Below, piece after piece: positions 47,014 to 60,151 of a stretch of 64,000 nt of DNA. Made by a program: the position numbers and the translations under genes. Origin of the DNA: Lantana camara. Taxonomy: Eukaryota > Streptophyta > Magnoliopsida > Lamiales > Verbenaceae. The notes beneath the pieces are model-generated. The model searched no databases. It was not told the origin of the DNA and worked only from the letters and a program-made list of their open reading frames with translations. The DNA lies in assembly GCA_037501455.1 (NCBI GenBank), contig CM074855.1:38039001-38103000 (forward strand). The letters are read 5' to 3'. Each line of letters begins with the position of its first letter. Position 1 is the stretch's first letter.

Positions 47014-48881
47014 TAAAATTGTCATCGCCAAAATTGTTAAAGGTAAGCATTCTAAACACGCCAGTTACTGCTTTATATGATCCTGGCGCCATGCATTCAT
47101 TCATTGTATCTCAATTATGTGCGCGATTTAATTTTACCACTTTGACAATTACCCTATGTGTTCAAAGTAAGTTCTCCTTTGGGAACTCGCTTTATCACGG
47201 ATAGAGGATATAAACGTTGCCCTATAAGGATTGGTACCAGGTATTACCCTATAGATCTTATTGAACTACCGATGTTAAGTTACCGAGTCCTTTTAGGGAT
47301 GGATTGGCTTGTAAATATCATGCTAAGTTAGATTGTTTCAAGAAAGAAGTTACCTTAGGAGAAGGTGATTGTTCCGTGTTAAAAGATAAGAATGAATCAA
47401 TATTACGGGTTACTGCAACAGAAGCTAAGAAACTGATTGATATGGGAGCCACGGGGTTTGTTGCCTATCTATTGAATAGGCCTAAGGATCAGCTCAAAAT
47501 TGAGGAAGTAGAGGTGGTAAAAGAATTCACTGATGTATTCCCTGAACATCTGAATTCGTTACCTCTTGATCGTGAGCTAGAATTTGTAATTGATTTGGTC
47601 CCTAGAGCTGGGCCATTTTCGAAAACACCGTACCAAATGGCCCCAGCTGAGCTCCAAGAGCTGAGGAAATAACTCGATGAGTTACTAGAATCAGGATACA
47701 TCCATCCCAGCACCTGCCCGTGGGGAGCACCTGTGTTATTCATTAAGAAGAAAGATGGATCCTTACATTTGTGTATCAATTACCGAGAACTTAATCGGAT
47801 GACGATTAAGAATAAATACCCTCTCCCCTATATTGTAGAACTGTTTGATATTCTCCAAGGATCCCGAGTGTATTCTAAGTTGGATTTAAGACAAGGTTAT
47901 TACCAGTCGAAGATTAAAAATGAGGATATTCCTAAAACCGCTTTCAATACCCGATACGGTCACATTGAGTTTGTAGTAATGCCATTTGGGTTAACAAATG
48001 CACCTGTTGTATTTATGGCTCTAATGCATCGGATATTCCGCCCATATTTGGATCAGTTGTGGTCATCTTTATCGATGACATCTTGGTGTTTTCGAAAACT
48101 CCGGAAGAGCACGCTGAACATCTTCATAAGCTATACGCGAAGTTCAGCAAATGTGAATTTTGGTTGGAAAGAGTGACTTTTAATGGGCATATAATACCCG
48201 GTTCTGGAATAGAAGTAGACCCTTCAAAGGTCGAAACCATGATGAATTAGCAGACACCAAAGAATCCGTCCGAAGTGAGAAGTTTTCTAGGGCTTGCAGG
48301 CTATTATAGGAGATTCGTGAAAGACTTCTCCAAGATAGTTTTACCTCTTACTCAATTAAGCAAGAAGGAAAGCAAGTTTGAATGGACGGAAAAATGTGAG
48401 CAAAGTTTCCAGGAATTAAAGCGAAGGTTAACGTCTACTCCAGTACTAACTTTACCTGAAGGAAAGGAGGGCTACGTGGTCTATACCGATACCTCCAAAG
48501 AAGGATTAGGATGTGTCTTAATGCAACATGGCAAAGTTATTGCATAGGCATCCAGAAAACTCAAGCTTCATGAAGAAAATTACCTAACACATGATCTGAA
48601 GCTAGCAGCAATAGTGTTTGCCCTAGCAAAGGGGAGACATTACCTATACGGGGTAACTTTCGAAGTCTTCATAGACCATAAGAGCTTCAGATACTTATTT
48701 ACTCAGAAAGAGTTGAATATAAGGCAAAAGAGATGGATGAAATTCCTAGAGGATTATGACTGTGTAATACAGTATCATCCAAGAAAGGCCAATATCGTGG
48801 CGGATGCTTTAAGCCGAAAATCTAGTATATCGGCATTGTATGGAAGAAGTGAACCTGTAACTGTCATCCCAAAACCCCACT
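47014..48881 (+). pseudogene. Element G pol remnant (PR-RT-RNase H)
   Basis: Recognisable in order: protease ALYDPGAMHSFIVSQL, a frameshift, the linker NRPKDQLKIEEVEVVKEF, then RT. RT keeps [28 protein letters not shown] and [12 protein letters not shown], with an in-frame TAA near 47670, a frameshift near 48055 and a short deletion before [16 protein letters not shown] lies near 48248. RNase H has [15 protein letters not shown], a TAG after GKVIA, and ends [16 protein letters not shown]. The remnant is cut by LTR F just downstream, so integrase is missing. It resembles element A pol closely, placing G in the same broad group. Confidence 0.92.
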
Positions 48882-51718
48882 TGTAACATCCCGACTCTTC
48901 GGTTTTCCAGGTATGACGTCACGAGTGTGCTAAGTGCGCATTTATTTAATTAACTATGCAATTATATGAATTATTTGAATAATTATAATATGTCGTATGT
49001 TTAAGTTTTTTTAAACGTTTTTAAATCGTTTTATCTTGTTTTTAACTCGTTTAATCCCGTTTTCAATTCCGATTTTTGTAACAACTTGTTATACATGAAT
49101 TATGTGATTTATAAACTTGTTTATATGCTCTTTTATTGTTTTAGACTTCGTTTGATACGGTTTTGATACTGTTTTATTTGTTAAGGGACCCGAGGGCCTA
49201 AATCGTTTTATCGCACCTTGTGTTCCGGAAGGAATAACTTGAGCTCGGGAATTCGGATTTGAATTCCGGAAGCGGCGCCAGACTTGCAATGAAGAAAGGA
49301 AGCTAAGGAACCTAGATTTGTATTTTTTCCTAAGCTGTTTGGACCTCCACTTTTCGCCCGAACCGTGACCCATGTGACAGATTCGCCACCTTCGCCTGTT
49401 TTGCTTATATCCGGCCGTTTCTTATCCGAATCGGCCCATATTTTAGCCATTATCACCCTAACTTATCCCTATTTCACCCCGTTTACTTTCTATTTGGACT
49501 CAGCCCTAAGAAGAATAATAAAAAAGCAGCAGACCGAAAGGAAGAGAGAAGGGGATTTTGTAACTATTCACTTTTGCCAAGTTCTTGCTCCTTACACCTC
49601 CTATTCGTCCCAAATTTGAAAGGTAAGTCCGGAATTGTGATCTCTATCTTCTCCTCTTTCTTTTATGTGCTTAAATGCTGAATTTCATAGTGATATGAGC
49701 ATGCTTTAATTCATGTGGTGAATAGTTAGGGATTGTGATTCTTTGATGATCTCTTGCCGGTTTGATGCTAGATCTTTGAGCTGAGTTTTGCTACGTTTTT
49801 ATGAGCCTTTATGTAGTGTTTTTGCTGATTTCTTTCCTTCCTTTTCCGCTGCTTTGTGCTATTGTTGTGGTGCAGGGGAGAGCAGTCATGGTTGCTCTCC
49901 GGTTTCGTGGAGAAGAAAGGGTTAACGCCTTAGTCGTTTTCCCTTTGAGGAGGTAACGCCCGTTACCTCCTCAAGCCTTGGAGAGCTTTTTCTCCTGCCT
50001 CCCTTAACGGGGGTTACCCCCTTTTTCTTTAGGACTGGTAACCCCCGTTATCCCCTTCAGTTGTGTGGTTATTCGTGTGGTTTTGTTCCTTGTGTTCTCG
50101 GTTTCGTTTCGTTGTTTGTTTCTTGCTTTGTTTTCAATTTTATTCTTCTTCTCCCATTCCAATTATGATCCCTAAATATTAATATGTGATCATATGATAT
50201 GTTTGGTTATTCATTTTAATTTTATTGATTCATTTGATAATTGTAAATGTGATTTGAATGTTTGAACATTTAAGTGCTACATATGAGATCTCTTGCCTTG
50301 TTTATGTGAATTAAAATTGAATATGCATGTATTATCATATAAAGTGATATACTATGTCATTACTTAACATGCTATGTGTTTATTTCACGAGTCGTTTATG
50401 GAATTTCGATGCATATATGCAAGATATGAACTTATATGCTCCATATGTTATCCTTTGTTGCTTCCTTTATATCTTTTGCTTCCTTATGTGTTTTAATTTC
50501 GTATATACTCTTGATATGCTATTATATGATGTCTTACGAGTTCGATTTATGTGTTATTGATATGATAACTTGGTAATTGATTCGATGTGGCTAAGTTTAA
50601 ATGTTTGTGACTTGCATCGCATCATTTGCATCCACACACATTTACCAAGCTTTTATATGGTTCATTTTGAGTCTAAGTAGGTCTTTGATGTTTATCTTAT
50701 TCAAAGGAGTATCCCGTTGGTGACGAGGTTGCTCCGTAGGCATCGGTTTCTGTCCCCGTTTGCCCGTTTCGTCGGTGTAAGGTGAGGTTAGGTTATAGAT
50801 ATACCCTAATGAAATATGACCATTGTGTATGCATGTGACTATAAGCCCTATAAATATGTAAGTATGTGTGAGCACTATATAAGTATGATTATGTTGTATG
50901 TTATGGAATATGCTATGCTAGGTGCTAGAATATGTAAGTTTATTATATAATGAATATGACTAGAAGTATGAATACATTAGGGTTAGGATTATGCTAGAGT
51001 TATGATTATGGTAATGAGTATGATTATGCTAAGAATATGAATATGATAATGATTATGAATATGTTATGTTTATGCCTATGCTATGACTACGGATATGATT
51101 TACACTTGGTCTTGGACCTAGTTTTGCCTTAGATTTAGGTAAGACTCCGATTCTGTATATGCCTAGGGCTCGGTGATTATGGGTAAGGGAGACTCAGGAA
51201 GCTGAGTATTACTCCTGTATATGATCATCGTGATGTGGGTAAGGGAGATCCGGGACGGATAATATCCCTGTGCACATTTCCCCGTTTGTTTGCAGGTTTG
51301 CTTTGTGTGTATGTTTTGATACGTTAGTTTGTTAAGAAATTTTTCGTGAAACGAGAGTGGATTCTCAATTAATAAAATTTGGTTGTTTTGGCCTTCGGTC
51401 TAACTCTTCTATTCCCTATATCTAGTATCACGTGTGAAAATGTTTTAGAATGTAAAAACCACGCCTCGGTTCATGAACTCCCCTCTTTGTTATATGTTGT
51501 GCTCCATATACGTATGTATGTGTGCGTGTGTAGCCCCTCACTCAGTCAATGTGACTGACCCCTCCCTCTTTATGTTTTTAGTTTGTAGGTTCCCTCCGTT
51601 GGTTCGAGCTAGGCGGTTTGATGTCTTTTGAGTCCTTGGTAGTTTTGGTCGACTCTGTTGTATACTTTGATCTTTTGAAATTTGAATTATGTATTTGTAA
51701 GGTTTGGCCGTGGAGGCA
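48882..51718 (+). mobile_element. Element F 5' LTR, first part
   Basis: Begins TGTAACATCCCG; left flank CCACT within G pol. The U3 hairpin GGAATTC-GAATTCC lies near 49248, donor-like GAAAG|GTAAGT at 49623, the palindrome cluster at 49947-50050, the AGTC-GACT hairpin at 51544-51556 and the arm AGCTAGGCGGT at 51607-51617. Interrupted at 51718 by LTR C. Confidence 0.9.
49947..50050. repeat. Palindrome cluster of LTR F
   Basis: A perfect hairpin with 12-bp arms, GAGGAGGTAACG and CGTTACCTCCTC, around CC (49947-49972). It is followed by TAACGGGGGTTACC (50005-50018), whose exact reverse complement GGTAACCCCCGTTA lies at 50037-50050. The motif resembles that of LTR H rather than that of the closer relative B. 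Confidence 0.88.
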
Positions 51719-54687
51719 TGTAACGCCCCGACTTTTTGGTCGTACAGGTATGACGTATGTGTTTACTAATTTGCGCGATTTAATTTCTTAATTTCTTTAA
51801 ATTTTGTTATTTATTTCATTATTTCCATACTTGAATTTATTTCTTGTTGCATTTGAATTTTATTTGCATTTTCAACGTATTTGCTTATATGCGTATGATT
51901 ATGCCTTGTTTGATTCCAATTCGAATTCCGTTTTTCGTGATAACTTGGTATACTTGAATTATGTGTATTATGATCTTACCTATATGTTCGTTGCATGATT
52001 TTGTTCTTGGTTGCATGAGTTTTGAATTTATTTGGATTCTTGGAACCAAAACGGGGGCTAACGGACAATTAGCGCACCCTTGGTTCCATATGTGATATCT
52101 TGAGCTCGGGAACTCGGACTCGAGTTCTGTCACCTCCATTGAATCCGTATCGACGATTCGGAGACAATGGGACAAGCCTCATGCCTTTTTAAGATCATTT
52201 GGATTCCCAAAATTCAACCGAAAGGAGCACGTTACGCCCAAAATGGCCAATTATGACTCCACACAAGCTACGGACCTACTTAAACGTACCTAAGACCTAT
52301 CCTTTGACCCTAAACACTTGCCAACCACCCCATCACCCTCTCTCAGCTCCCCATACCGAGCCATTCCCTTCCCACAACCCACATTTTCAGCCAAACAAGA
52401 AGAAAAAGAAGAAAGGGAAGAGAATAAAGAGACCACTATTCACCAAGAGAGAAATTGAACTCATCTCTCATCCATTCCTCACCATTTCTTAAAGGTAACT
52501 CCATTTTTGATATGTGCATCTCCTTGTGGTTCTTTTAAGTCCAAGTTTGCATGTTTTCACCATGATTTGATCAAGTTTGGAGGAAATGATTAAATAGTAA
52601 GGGTTTCATGTAAAATTATGATTCTAGCATGCTTCCTTAGAATTTCTTTGAGTTTCTTGAGTTATATATGATCCTAAGACATGCATTGATGATTTTATGG
52701 ACTTATATTGCATGGCGGTTGAGGGATTTAATATGTTCCATTATGAACTTGAAGGTTTTGGAAGATATGAATTTGTTGATGATCTCTTGATGTTTTTTTT
52801 TCTTGAAGTTCTTGTTGTCTAATGTGTTATAGCTTGAATACATGAGTAAATGACCTGATTTAGTGTGCTTTTAGGTTGAGTTTTGTGTTGGCTTGGTGAT
52901 TTATGGCTTTCATTTCGTTTTTTTCCAAGTTTGTGTGTTTTTTTTTTTTGGCTACTGACCCAAATCCACGGGGGTGGATTTTTCCCTTTGGAAAAATCCA
53001 CGGGGGTGGATTTGAGTCAGTAGGCTGGACAAAATCCATGGGGGTGGATTTTTCCCTTTGGAAAAATCCATGGGGGTGGATTTTGTCCTGCGTTTTTTTC
53101 GTCATTCCGGTTCCGTTTTTCTTCTTTTTCTCCGCTTGTTTGATCTTCCTCCACCTCTTTTATGACTTCTATGCTATGTTAATATGTATTATTATGTGTT
53201 ATGATTAATGTATCAAGTTTATGGTTTGTTTTGTTATGATTTATGAACGAATGAACTCGGTACTTCCAGTTATTGAATGCAATGAATGATTTTGAACGTT
53301 TATGTGACTTTATTGTGTTAATTGTGCATAAGAATACTTCCAAGACTTGAGAACATTTTCTTATGCATCTCATATCATCCACATTGCATTGCCGTGCGTC
53401 GTATATGGTCATTTTGAGTCTCACACTACCTCTTTTGCACAGATTCGAGTCTAGTTGGAAACGAGGGCGTCGTTTGAGGCTCTACTCTTATCCTTTTACC
53501 GCTTCAAGGTGGGTTTCTCTTCTACTAGCTAAAATTACCCGATATAAACCCAATGTGCAAAGTTTTAACCTAAATGTATAATATACGTATATAGAGTCTT
53601 TTCTCGAGTAAATGATTTCAAACGTAAGCCTTTCTTTTATGAATCCTACCTTATGTTTTGGCGAGACATGATCGTTAATGATGCACGGGCCCGGGACCTA
53701 GCACATGTGGCTATCCGGGGAGGTAAGGGCCGACGGTGATCCCATGTGCTAGTCCCAACCATTTAACAGAGACCTGAACTCGCTAGGAGATTAGTGTGGA
53801 ATGGTAGTTGAGCGCCCTTGGGGGATTCATGTACCCCCCTGGGTCAATGTATGAGGTGGTTGGGCCTTGCAAACCCGTCCACCACCGAAGGAAGAAGGTG
53901 TATATGTATGATTATGAATCGTATGAATGTGCACATAAGATTAATATGCATGAAAATAAATGAATTATGAATATTATTACACGAGGTGATGGTTGGAGAT
54001 AATACACGCCCACTCGTCGGGCCATGAAACCCTATAATTATTTATGAATGAATATGATAGTCGTAATTCCATTGATGTTTTCTTTGTTTTGCCCGCTTGG
54101 GAAATTCTTATCAAACTTCAAATGGAATTAGGGCTTGCATGTATATGTTTAAATTCCGTTGTATTATATATTATGCCCCGTTTTTATACCCACCGGTCTC
54201 TTTTAGACTGAACCCGGTTTGTTTTCAGTTGTTTTGTGCAGGTTTGGAGGTGCTAGGCGGGAATACGAGTCGTCTAGGTCTTGCATTAGTGTCTAGCATT
54301 TCCTTTTACACTCATATATACTTGTTCTTATTGCTTTTGTATTATGATTATGTATGGAGCGTATATTAAGTTATTTTGTGCCGTGATGGCTTTTGTACAG
54401 GTTGTAAGTGTTGGTATCTATATGTAAATACGATATGTATTGCTATGTGTTGGTACCTATAAGTACTTATGTTGAATTGCTTCCGCTATTGTTATGGTCA
54501 CTCTGATTTAATTATGTTTTGGTTATGCTTGGTTTAAGGGTTAGCTCCCGCCTAGCTTAGCGTGTGTGTTGTGTCCCCGTTCGCCGTGATTTGGAACGTG
54601 TATGGATTTCCATTTTATATATGGGTCGGGTCTCGGTGTGGGGGATGTGGTGCCTCACGCTCGGGCGCTACATCCTTAAGTGGTATC
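51719..54687 (+). mobile_element. LTR of family C plus 15 nt of its leader
   Basis: LTR 51719-54672 (2954 bp; TGTAACGCCCCG to GGGCGCTACA), followed by TCCTTAAGTGGTATC, which is the leader plus the first seven bases of the primer site. Element F LTR sequence then resumes. No target duplication is visible (AGGCA on the left), so it is not a clean solo LTR: the interior and 3' LTR were lost by a deletion starting inside the primer site. Palindromes at 52972-53083, donor-like AAAG|GTAACT (52495), hairpin GGTC-GACT (54195-54209), and perfect 11-nt arms at 54252-54262 and 54546-54556. Confidence 0.88.
52972..53083. repeat. Palindrome cluster of LTR C
   Basis: Four units: AAATCCACGGGGGTGGATTT at 52972-52991 and 52994-53013, and AAATCCATGGGGGTGGATTT at 53032-53051 and 53064-53083. 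Within each pair the linker TTTCCCTTTGGAAA is itself nearly palindromic, so each pair could fold as one larger structure. Confidence 0.9.
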
Positions 54688-54929
54688 GTTTGTATTTAAT
54701 TTGTTTTAGTTTTGTAGAACTTCAATATATGCCTATGTTTGTTTCGTTAATGCTTCCGCTCTTGTATGTTTATGTTTTGTGCGCTCTGTTTGAGGGTTTA
54801 GACCGCCTAGCTTAGGAGGGTCTTTTGTACTCGTTCGCTAGTGCTTGGTGCGTGTGCGGATTCCCCGTTTCGTTACACGTGTCGGGCTCTAGGGCCGGAG
54901 ATGTGGCGCCTTATGCTTGGGGGGCTACA
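54688..54929 (+). mobile_element. Element F 5' LTR, final part
   Basis: Resumes after LTR C and ends GGGGGGCTACA. It contains ACCGCCTAGCT (54802-54812), the exact complement of the arm at 51607-51617 on the other side of the C insertion. Confidence 0.85.
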
Positions 54930-54936
54930 CTTAAAG

Positions 54937-54948
54937 TGGTATCAGAGC
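54937..54948 (+). other. Primer binding site of element F
   Basis: TGGTATCAGAGC, unaltered, 7 nt after the LTR. Confidence 0.9.
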
Positions 54949-55159
54949 TCCGGGTTGCAAAACCGGGGTTCTCTTGTCGTGTCTGTCTGTCTAGGTCATT
55001 CGACTTAGGAATATGAGTGTTTATTTCCATTCACTTCCACTTTAACGTGACATATGTCCTCTTAATTGTATTATTTGCTCTTAAGTGTATTAATTGTTCA
55101 CTTGAACATGCACTAAATCCCCATGCATCGATATTCCCTTGAATTTGTGCTTCTTCAGG

Positions 55160-55462
55160 ATGCCTCCAAGAAGAAGAGATCATGGTAATACTCCTCCGCC
55201 ACGACCACCTACCTCAGAGGATATTGTCCGAGCTCTTCTCGACTATCTTCAACAAAATCCACCACAACCAATTCCTCAAGGTGAAGGACAAGGAAGAAGT
55301 GTCAATTCGGTCTACAAGGAATTCCGGGATAACAACCCTCCAAAATGGCTTAGAGGTAATGACCTTGAAGCAGAAGAATGGTTAACTGAAATCACGGGGA
55401 TTTGGGAGATTTGCTCCGCCTCTTCACAAGATAAAGCTACATGTACTGTTCGATACATTCAA
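55160..55462 (+). pseudogene. Element F gag, 5' part
   Basis: ATG 55160 directly follows TTCTTCAGG and gives MPPRRRDHGNTPPPRPP, a proline-rich start like that of A. It continues with NPPKWLRGNDLEAEEWL, the start of the Gag core. It stops being gag at 55462, where solo LTR D is inserted, and continues at 58316. Confidence 0.88.
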
Positions 55463-58310
55463 TGTAACGCCCCGTATCTTCCATTCAGGTATGCATACGA
55501 AACGTGTGAGTTTGAGCGTTAGGATTGTTAGCATGCTTTAGGAATTATGTTTCTAATTGGAAGTATGTGATTAATTGTCCAATTACCTATGTGTTCATTT
55601 AGTTGTAATTCCATTATAATTCCATTTCATTTCATTTCCATTTTCTAACATATGCATGTTTCATACATTTCATTTCATAACATATTTTATATATATACAC
55701 TTATATATATATATATATATATACTTAAACTAATTTCATAAAATTAATCTTTTCATTACTTCATACATTTATTCATGAAACATGCATTATACACACATAT
55801 ATATATACATGATTTGCCTACACTAATACACTCACACATGTATTTATATATATATATATAATTGAGCACTAACAAATTATATACATATAATATACTTAAT
55901 ATCTTGCTTTATACATATATGATATATATCTATACATATATTGCATATAATACATATAATATATCATATATGCAAGAACACACACACAAAACCCCTTTCT
56001 TTCATCTTCATCTCATTTCATTACATTCATATTGGAGTTGGAGAAGAGAAAGAGTTGGAGCATTCATCAAGAATCATCATCACCATCATCTTCATCTCCT
56101 TTCTTCACTTTTAAGGTTGGCTCATGGGTTGGTATATATATATATATGTAGGTGTGGGTATGTTGAGGGTTTGAGATTTATATGGGTAGCTATGTTATTG
56201 ACATGGTTATATGATGAGATATGTGTTTATCTTGGGCCTTATGCATGAATACTTTGAGAATGTGATTTATTTGGATTTCATGGCATATTTGGAGTTTTAA
56301 GTGATGGATCTAAGTGTCTAATTGATAGATATATGTGTTGTAATTGAAGTATGAGGTGTATATTGGTGTTATAGGTGAGTTTTGGGGTGTTTTATTGTTG
56401 TTGTTTGGTGTTGGTTGCATTTGGGAGTTAATTTCCGAGCCATACCTTGTTTTTTCGCCCAGCGGCATGCCAAACGCCCGTTTGGCCCCTTAGTTCATTT
56501 TCCAAAAGTCCGTATGAGATGCTACTGCATCGACAGACGGTTTCCAAACGCCCATTTCTGCTTTAAGTTCAATTTGCAAATGCCCGTTTACCCCTCAAAC
56601 GAACTCCAAATGACCTGATTTTTGAACCGTTGGAAACCTCTTGAATTATATAACAATCTACAATTGGAATCACCTCAATATCGTTCGTATATTGTGAGAT
56701 ATGATCAATTATTTTTGCTATCGCCATTTTCCCGGAAATCTGCGTTAACCCAACTTCGGACCTACGCCATTTTCACCTCACTTTGAACTAGAATTCGAGC
56801 CTTATATGCTTGGAAAGATCTATTTGTCTAAATTCATATCAAATAAACAAAACTCTATTTCAACTTCTAGAACTCAAGATATTCTCAATTTTCCACAGCT
56901 TGTGCATTTCCAAAAATTGTCAACTTTTGCCAAGCTTCGCCAAAACACCTCTTCTTGCATTTCTTTCACTCCCTTGGCTCCCATATGTGATTATTTGAAG
57001 TATTATTTGTGAATGAGCATTCTCATGACTTATAATTATCATCATTCCATATCATGAGCATGCCATTCATCAATTATTTGGTTCATTTGTCCAGAGTCTT
57101 ACTTACACTCGTCTTTCTTGCACAGAGTTTGGTCCGGTTGAGGAGCAGGGTCCGTAGGCTTCTCGTTCTTTCTTCTTTTGCTCAAGGTGAGGTTTTCTTA
57201 CGTATCTAAAGTCCATAATATCCTTATGTGACTATTTCGGCCAAAACTTATATTATACTTATAGTTTTCCCAAAATGTCATAGTGATTTATAAAAGAACC
57301 CCGTTTCTTTTAATAAAAACCTACCTACCATATTGTTTTGGTGAGATATTGCACTGCATTGTTTGGGCCCTAGGTGAAACGTGGGATTGGCGACCGGAAC
57401 GACATCGGGCCGTCGGAGAGAACCTCTGCACGTAGTACCCATTGGGAATACCTTCGCGCGACCTAGGAGACGGGAAGACGGGGTATTCCTGAGCCGGTGG
57501 TTCCCATACCATCGAAGGAGCGGGTAGGAGTCATAAGCCCCCACCTCACATTGTACTTAGGTGGCTTGGGCCTTGCAAACCCGACCACTGATCCATGGAA
57601 GAAGGACGGATATTATTAAGTTATCAATTAGCTGATTACTTGAATACTAAATTGCATGATCACCTCATACTTGAACTGAACACTGAACACTGTACACTGT
57701 CGGAGTTTGGATGGAGTTTTACCCACTCACCGGGTCACGATTGCCAAATGCTAATTGTAATTAAATGATACTTGTAATTTCGGGCATTGGCTCTTTTATT
57801 CAACTATCCACTTGGACCTTCGTTAAAACCATGCTCGGAATTATAAGTTGCATGTTATTTGAGCTATATATATATTAAACCCCTCACATAGTCTTCTTAG
57901 ACTAACCCTCCTCACTTTCAGCTTTTGCAGGTCTCGCTAGGCGGGGAAATAGAGTCTGTCAAGTCTTTATTTTGTAGCCTAGCTTGAGCATTTTCGGTTG
58001 TTGCATAATTACATACTTACACTTTAATTATATATTATCGATTTGGAGAATTATTGTATATCTTATGTGGTGGCCGAGATGGCCTATGATTGTATAACAT
58101 AGTTTTGTATTAATTATGTATATATTCGCTTCCGCTTTGTGTTATTGCATCGTTGGTTTTAATTGGTTAAGGGTTAGCCCCGCTTAGCTAGGTTTCGTTT
58201 TTAATTGTCGCCCGTTCGCCACGTGTTTGGTTTGTGTATGGAAATTAATTTCATGTATGGATTGGACTAGTGGTGCGGGGGATGTGACACCTTACGATGC
58301 GGGTGTTACA
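55463..58310 (+). mobile_element. Solo LTR of family D
   Basis: 2848 bp from TGTAACGCCCCG to GGGTGTTACA, with the perfect target duplication TTCAA (55458-55462 and 58311-58315) inside gag of F. It contains AT-rich simple repeats (about 55690-55980), a palindrome group led by GCCAAACGCCCGTTTGGC (56469-56486) and the GGGCCC block near 57365. The hairpin AGTC-GACT is at 57891-57904, acceptor-like CTTTTGCAG ends at 57931, and the arms are GCTAGGCGGGG (57937-57947) and CCCCGCTTAGC (58178-58188, one wobble pair). Confidence 0.95.
56469..56486. repeat. Palindrome of LTR D
   Basis: GCCAAACGCCCGTTTGGC: 8-bp arms around CC. Weaker relatives (AAACGCCCATTT, AAATGCCCGTTT) follow within 110 bp. Confidence 0.85.
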
Positions 58311-58315
58311 TTCAA

Positions 58316-59065
58316 GGACAAGCTTTAGTTGAAGGGAACAAGGGCTCGATTAGAAAGGAACGGCGAAGACTTCAATTGGGAAAATTTGGTGAGGGAATTT
58401 CGAGACAAGTACATCCTTCCTAGTTCTCGGGAAAGAAGGCTACAAGAATTTTTGGATCTTAAACAAGGAATGAGGACCGTTGAGGAATTTATCCTCGAAT
58501 TCGAGAGGCTTGCTCCTTATGCCTCTCACATTACAGATGATGATACTTTGAAGGCCCGGAATTTTGTGCACGGGTTAAGAGAAGATATTCAGTGGGCTTT
58601 GCAAGCTGTCACGGTGGATACATGGGCTAAGGCTATGAGGAAAGCTATTAAAGTTGAGGCCCAACAACAACGATTGGAGCCCCAAATTTTCCAGTCGGGG
58701 CAAGAGTTCGAATCAAGTCCAGGTTCGGGAAAGAGGCCTGCTCTTCAAAATAAACCTCCAGTTTTTTACCCCCGAGAGTTCCTTAATACTGCTAAGAAGC
58801 CCCGATTTTCGATTCCGGATCCGATACCCGCTCCACCGGCACCTATTCGATGCTTCTATTGCAAAAGACCGAATCATATAGAAGAGACTTGTAGGAAGGA
58901 ATTGAGAGCTTGCTTTGGATGTGGAGAATTGGGACACAAAGTGAGGTTTTGCTCTACCAATCCGAATCCGATACCTTTGAATATGATGGCTCCAAGATCC
59001 CCGGAACAAGCTCAAGCTCATACTATGGAAGTTGATGTTGAAGTTGATACCGAGGCTAATGCCAT
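58316..59065 (+). pseudogene. Element F gag, 3' part
   Basis: Continues gag after LTR D. A deletion of a few bases at about 58330, where A has DWW, shifts the frame. From 58329 the frame is open: RARLERNGEDFNWENLV, LQEFLDLKQGMRTVEEF, FERLAPYASHITDDDTL. Two CCHC knuckles follow, CFYCKRPNHIEETC and CFGCGELGHKVRFC. It runs to 59065, where solo LTR J is inserted. Confidence 0.9.
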
Positions 59066-60143
59066 TGTAACAGCCCAAAACAAGGTCTGGATGAAAACGG
59101 TAAGCTAAGGGCATTGGTAAGGCGTTTATAGACTGTGATCCAAGTTTATAAACCTTCATGTATTGCATTCTTACGTGAACAAAGTGCTTATATGTGACCC
59201 ACAGTGTTTTAAGGGGCAATTCTTGACCTTTGACTCAATTTACTATTCATTTTTCGAGCCTACCTTCATAGTATTGTTGCTCGAATCCTAGAGGTTCATA
59301 ACACATGTTTTCAATCGTTTGAACTTGTTTTCCAAGCCTCGGAACCCTTCTTGAACCAAAACGACACTTTGGGAACCTACCGACCAAATGTACTATTCAT
59401 TTTGTAAACGAGCATTGATTCGGACACCTCTTGCTATCCAAGTTTATAGCTAAATCATTCCTTGAGTCTATACGAGTCTATTGGTATCATTCTTGACTCA
59501 AAAATCTATTTTGAACTTTGTTTTAAAGGGAATTTGAGCCAAAACACTATTCACTATTCCTTCTACGGACGATTTTTCGTCCGGAGAACTTGTACTCTTC
59601 AAATTTGAGTTTAAAATACTTCTTGATTTATTTCAAGACTTTTGAGATCCATTACACCCTTTGGTTTAAGCCCTAGCTCGAGTTTTGAAGAAAACGGTTT
59701 TTAAAATAAAGTTACTATTCACCCTACATTTCTAACTTTTTATCGGTAACACTTTTGAAAGTTGATATTGGGTTTAAAACGCTTCTTGATTTATTTTATG
59801 GTATTTTGAAATAATCTGGACTTCCAAATCATATTCGGAGGTCGTCTTTGATTCGTATTTGTTCAAAACGTTCAAGTTACTATTCTTTAAAATTAATATA
59901 TCTTTTAAATGTTAAATCCGTTTTCATCGAGTAAATATTCGTTTCGAAGCTAATTTTTGTCCGATTCACATGAGCACATTTCCAGCAGCTCGTTCTCATG
60001 TTTAGAGTGTTAAATTACCAAAATACCCTTTATTTCCCATTTTCTAATAATAGATCAAAGTTAGCTTCCAAGGTAAGCTCTAATATTTTGCTCTCTTACC
60101 CCGTAGCCAACTTTTATTACAAGGTGAAGGGCTCCTCTACAAC

Positions 60144-60151
60144 TATAAATA
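60144..60151 (+). promoter_or_regulatory. Candidate TATA box of LTR J
   Basis: TATAAATA in CAACTATAAATAGAGCC, followed about 60 bp later by a CT-rich leader. A good plant-type match; activity is not shown. Confidence 0.6.

Larger units (their letters stand above)
32603..48881 (+). mobile_element. Element G (plus strand): LTR plus decayed pol, invaded by A and F
   Basis: The 5' LTR is split (32603-33960 and 44568-46493) by element A. The interior 46494-48881 carries a degenerate primer site and PR-RT-RNase H remnants but no gag. At 48881 it is cut by the LTR of element F. Related to the minus-strand solo LTR 3251-17072; the shared U3 block GTCCCTAGTTACTATTCATC lies at about 32900. Confidence 0.85.

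Noticed and set aside
52819..53208. Open frames across the palindromes of LTR C
   Set aside because: They come from the repeated AAATCCAC-GTGGATTT units being free of stops on both strands; there is no protein similarity.
58713..59219. 168-codon open frame on the minus strand
   Set aside because: It is antisense to the gag of element F and crosses the border of solo LTR J; it is a shadow of gag codon usage.
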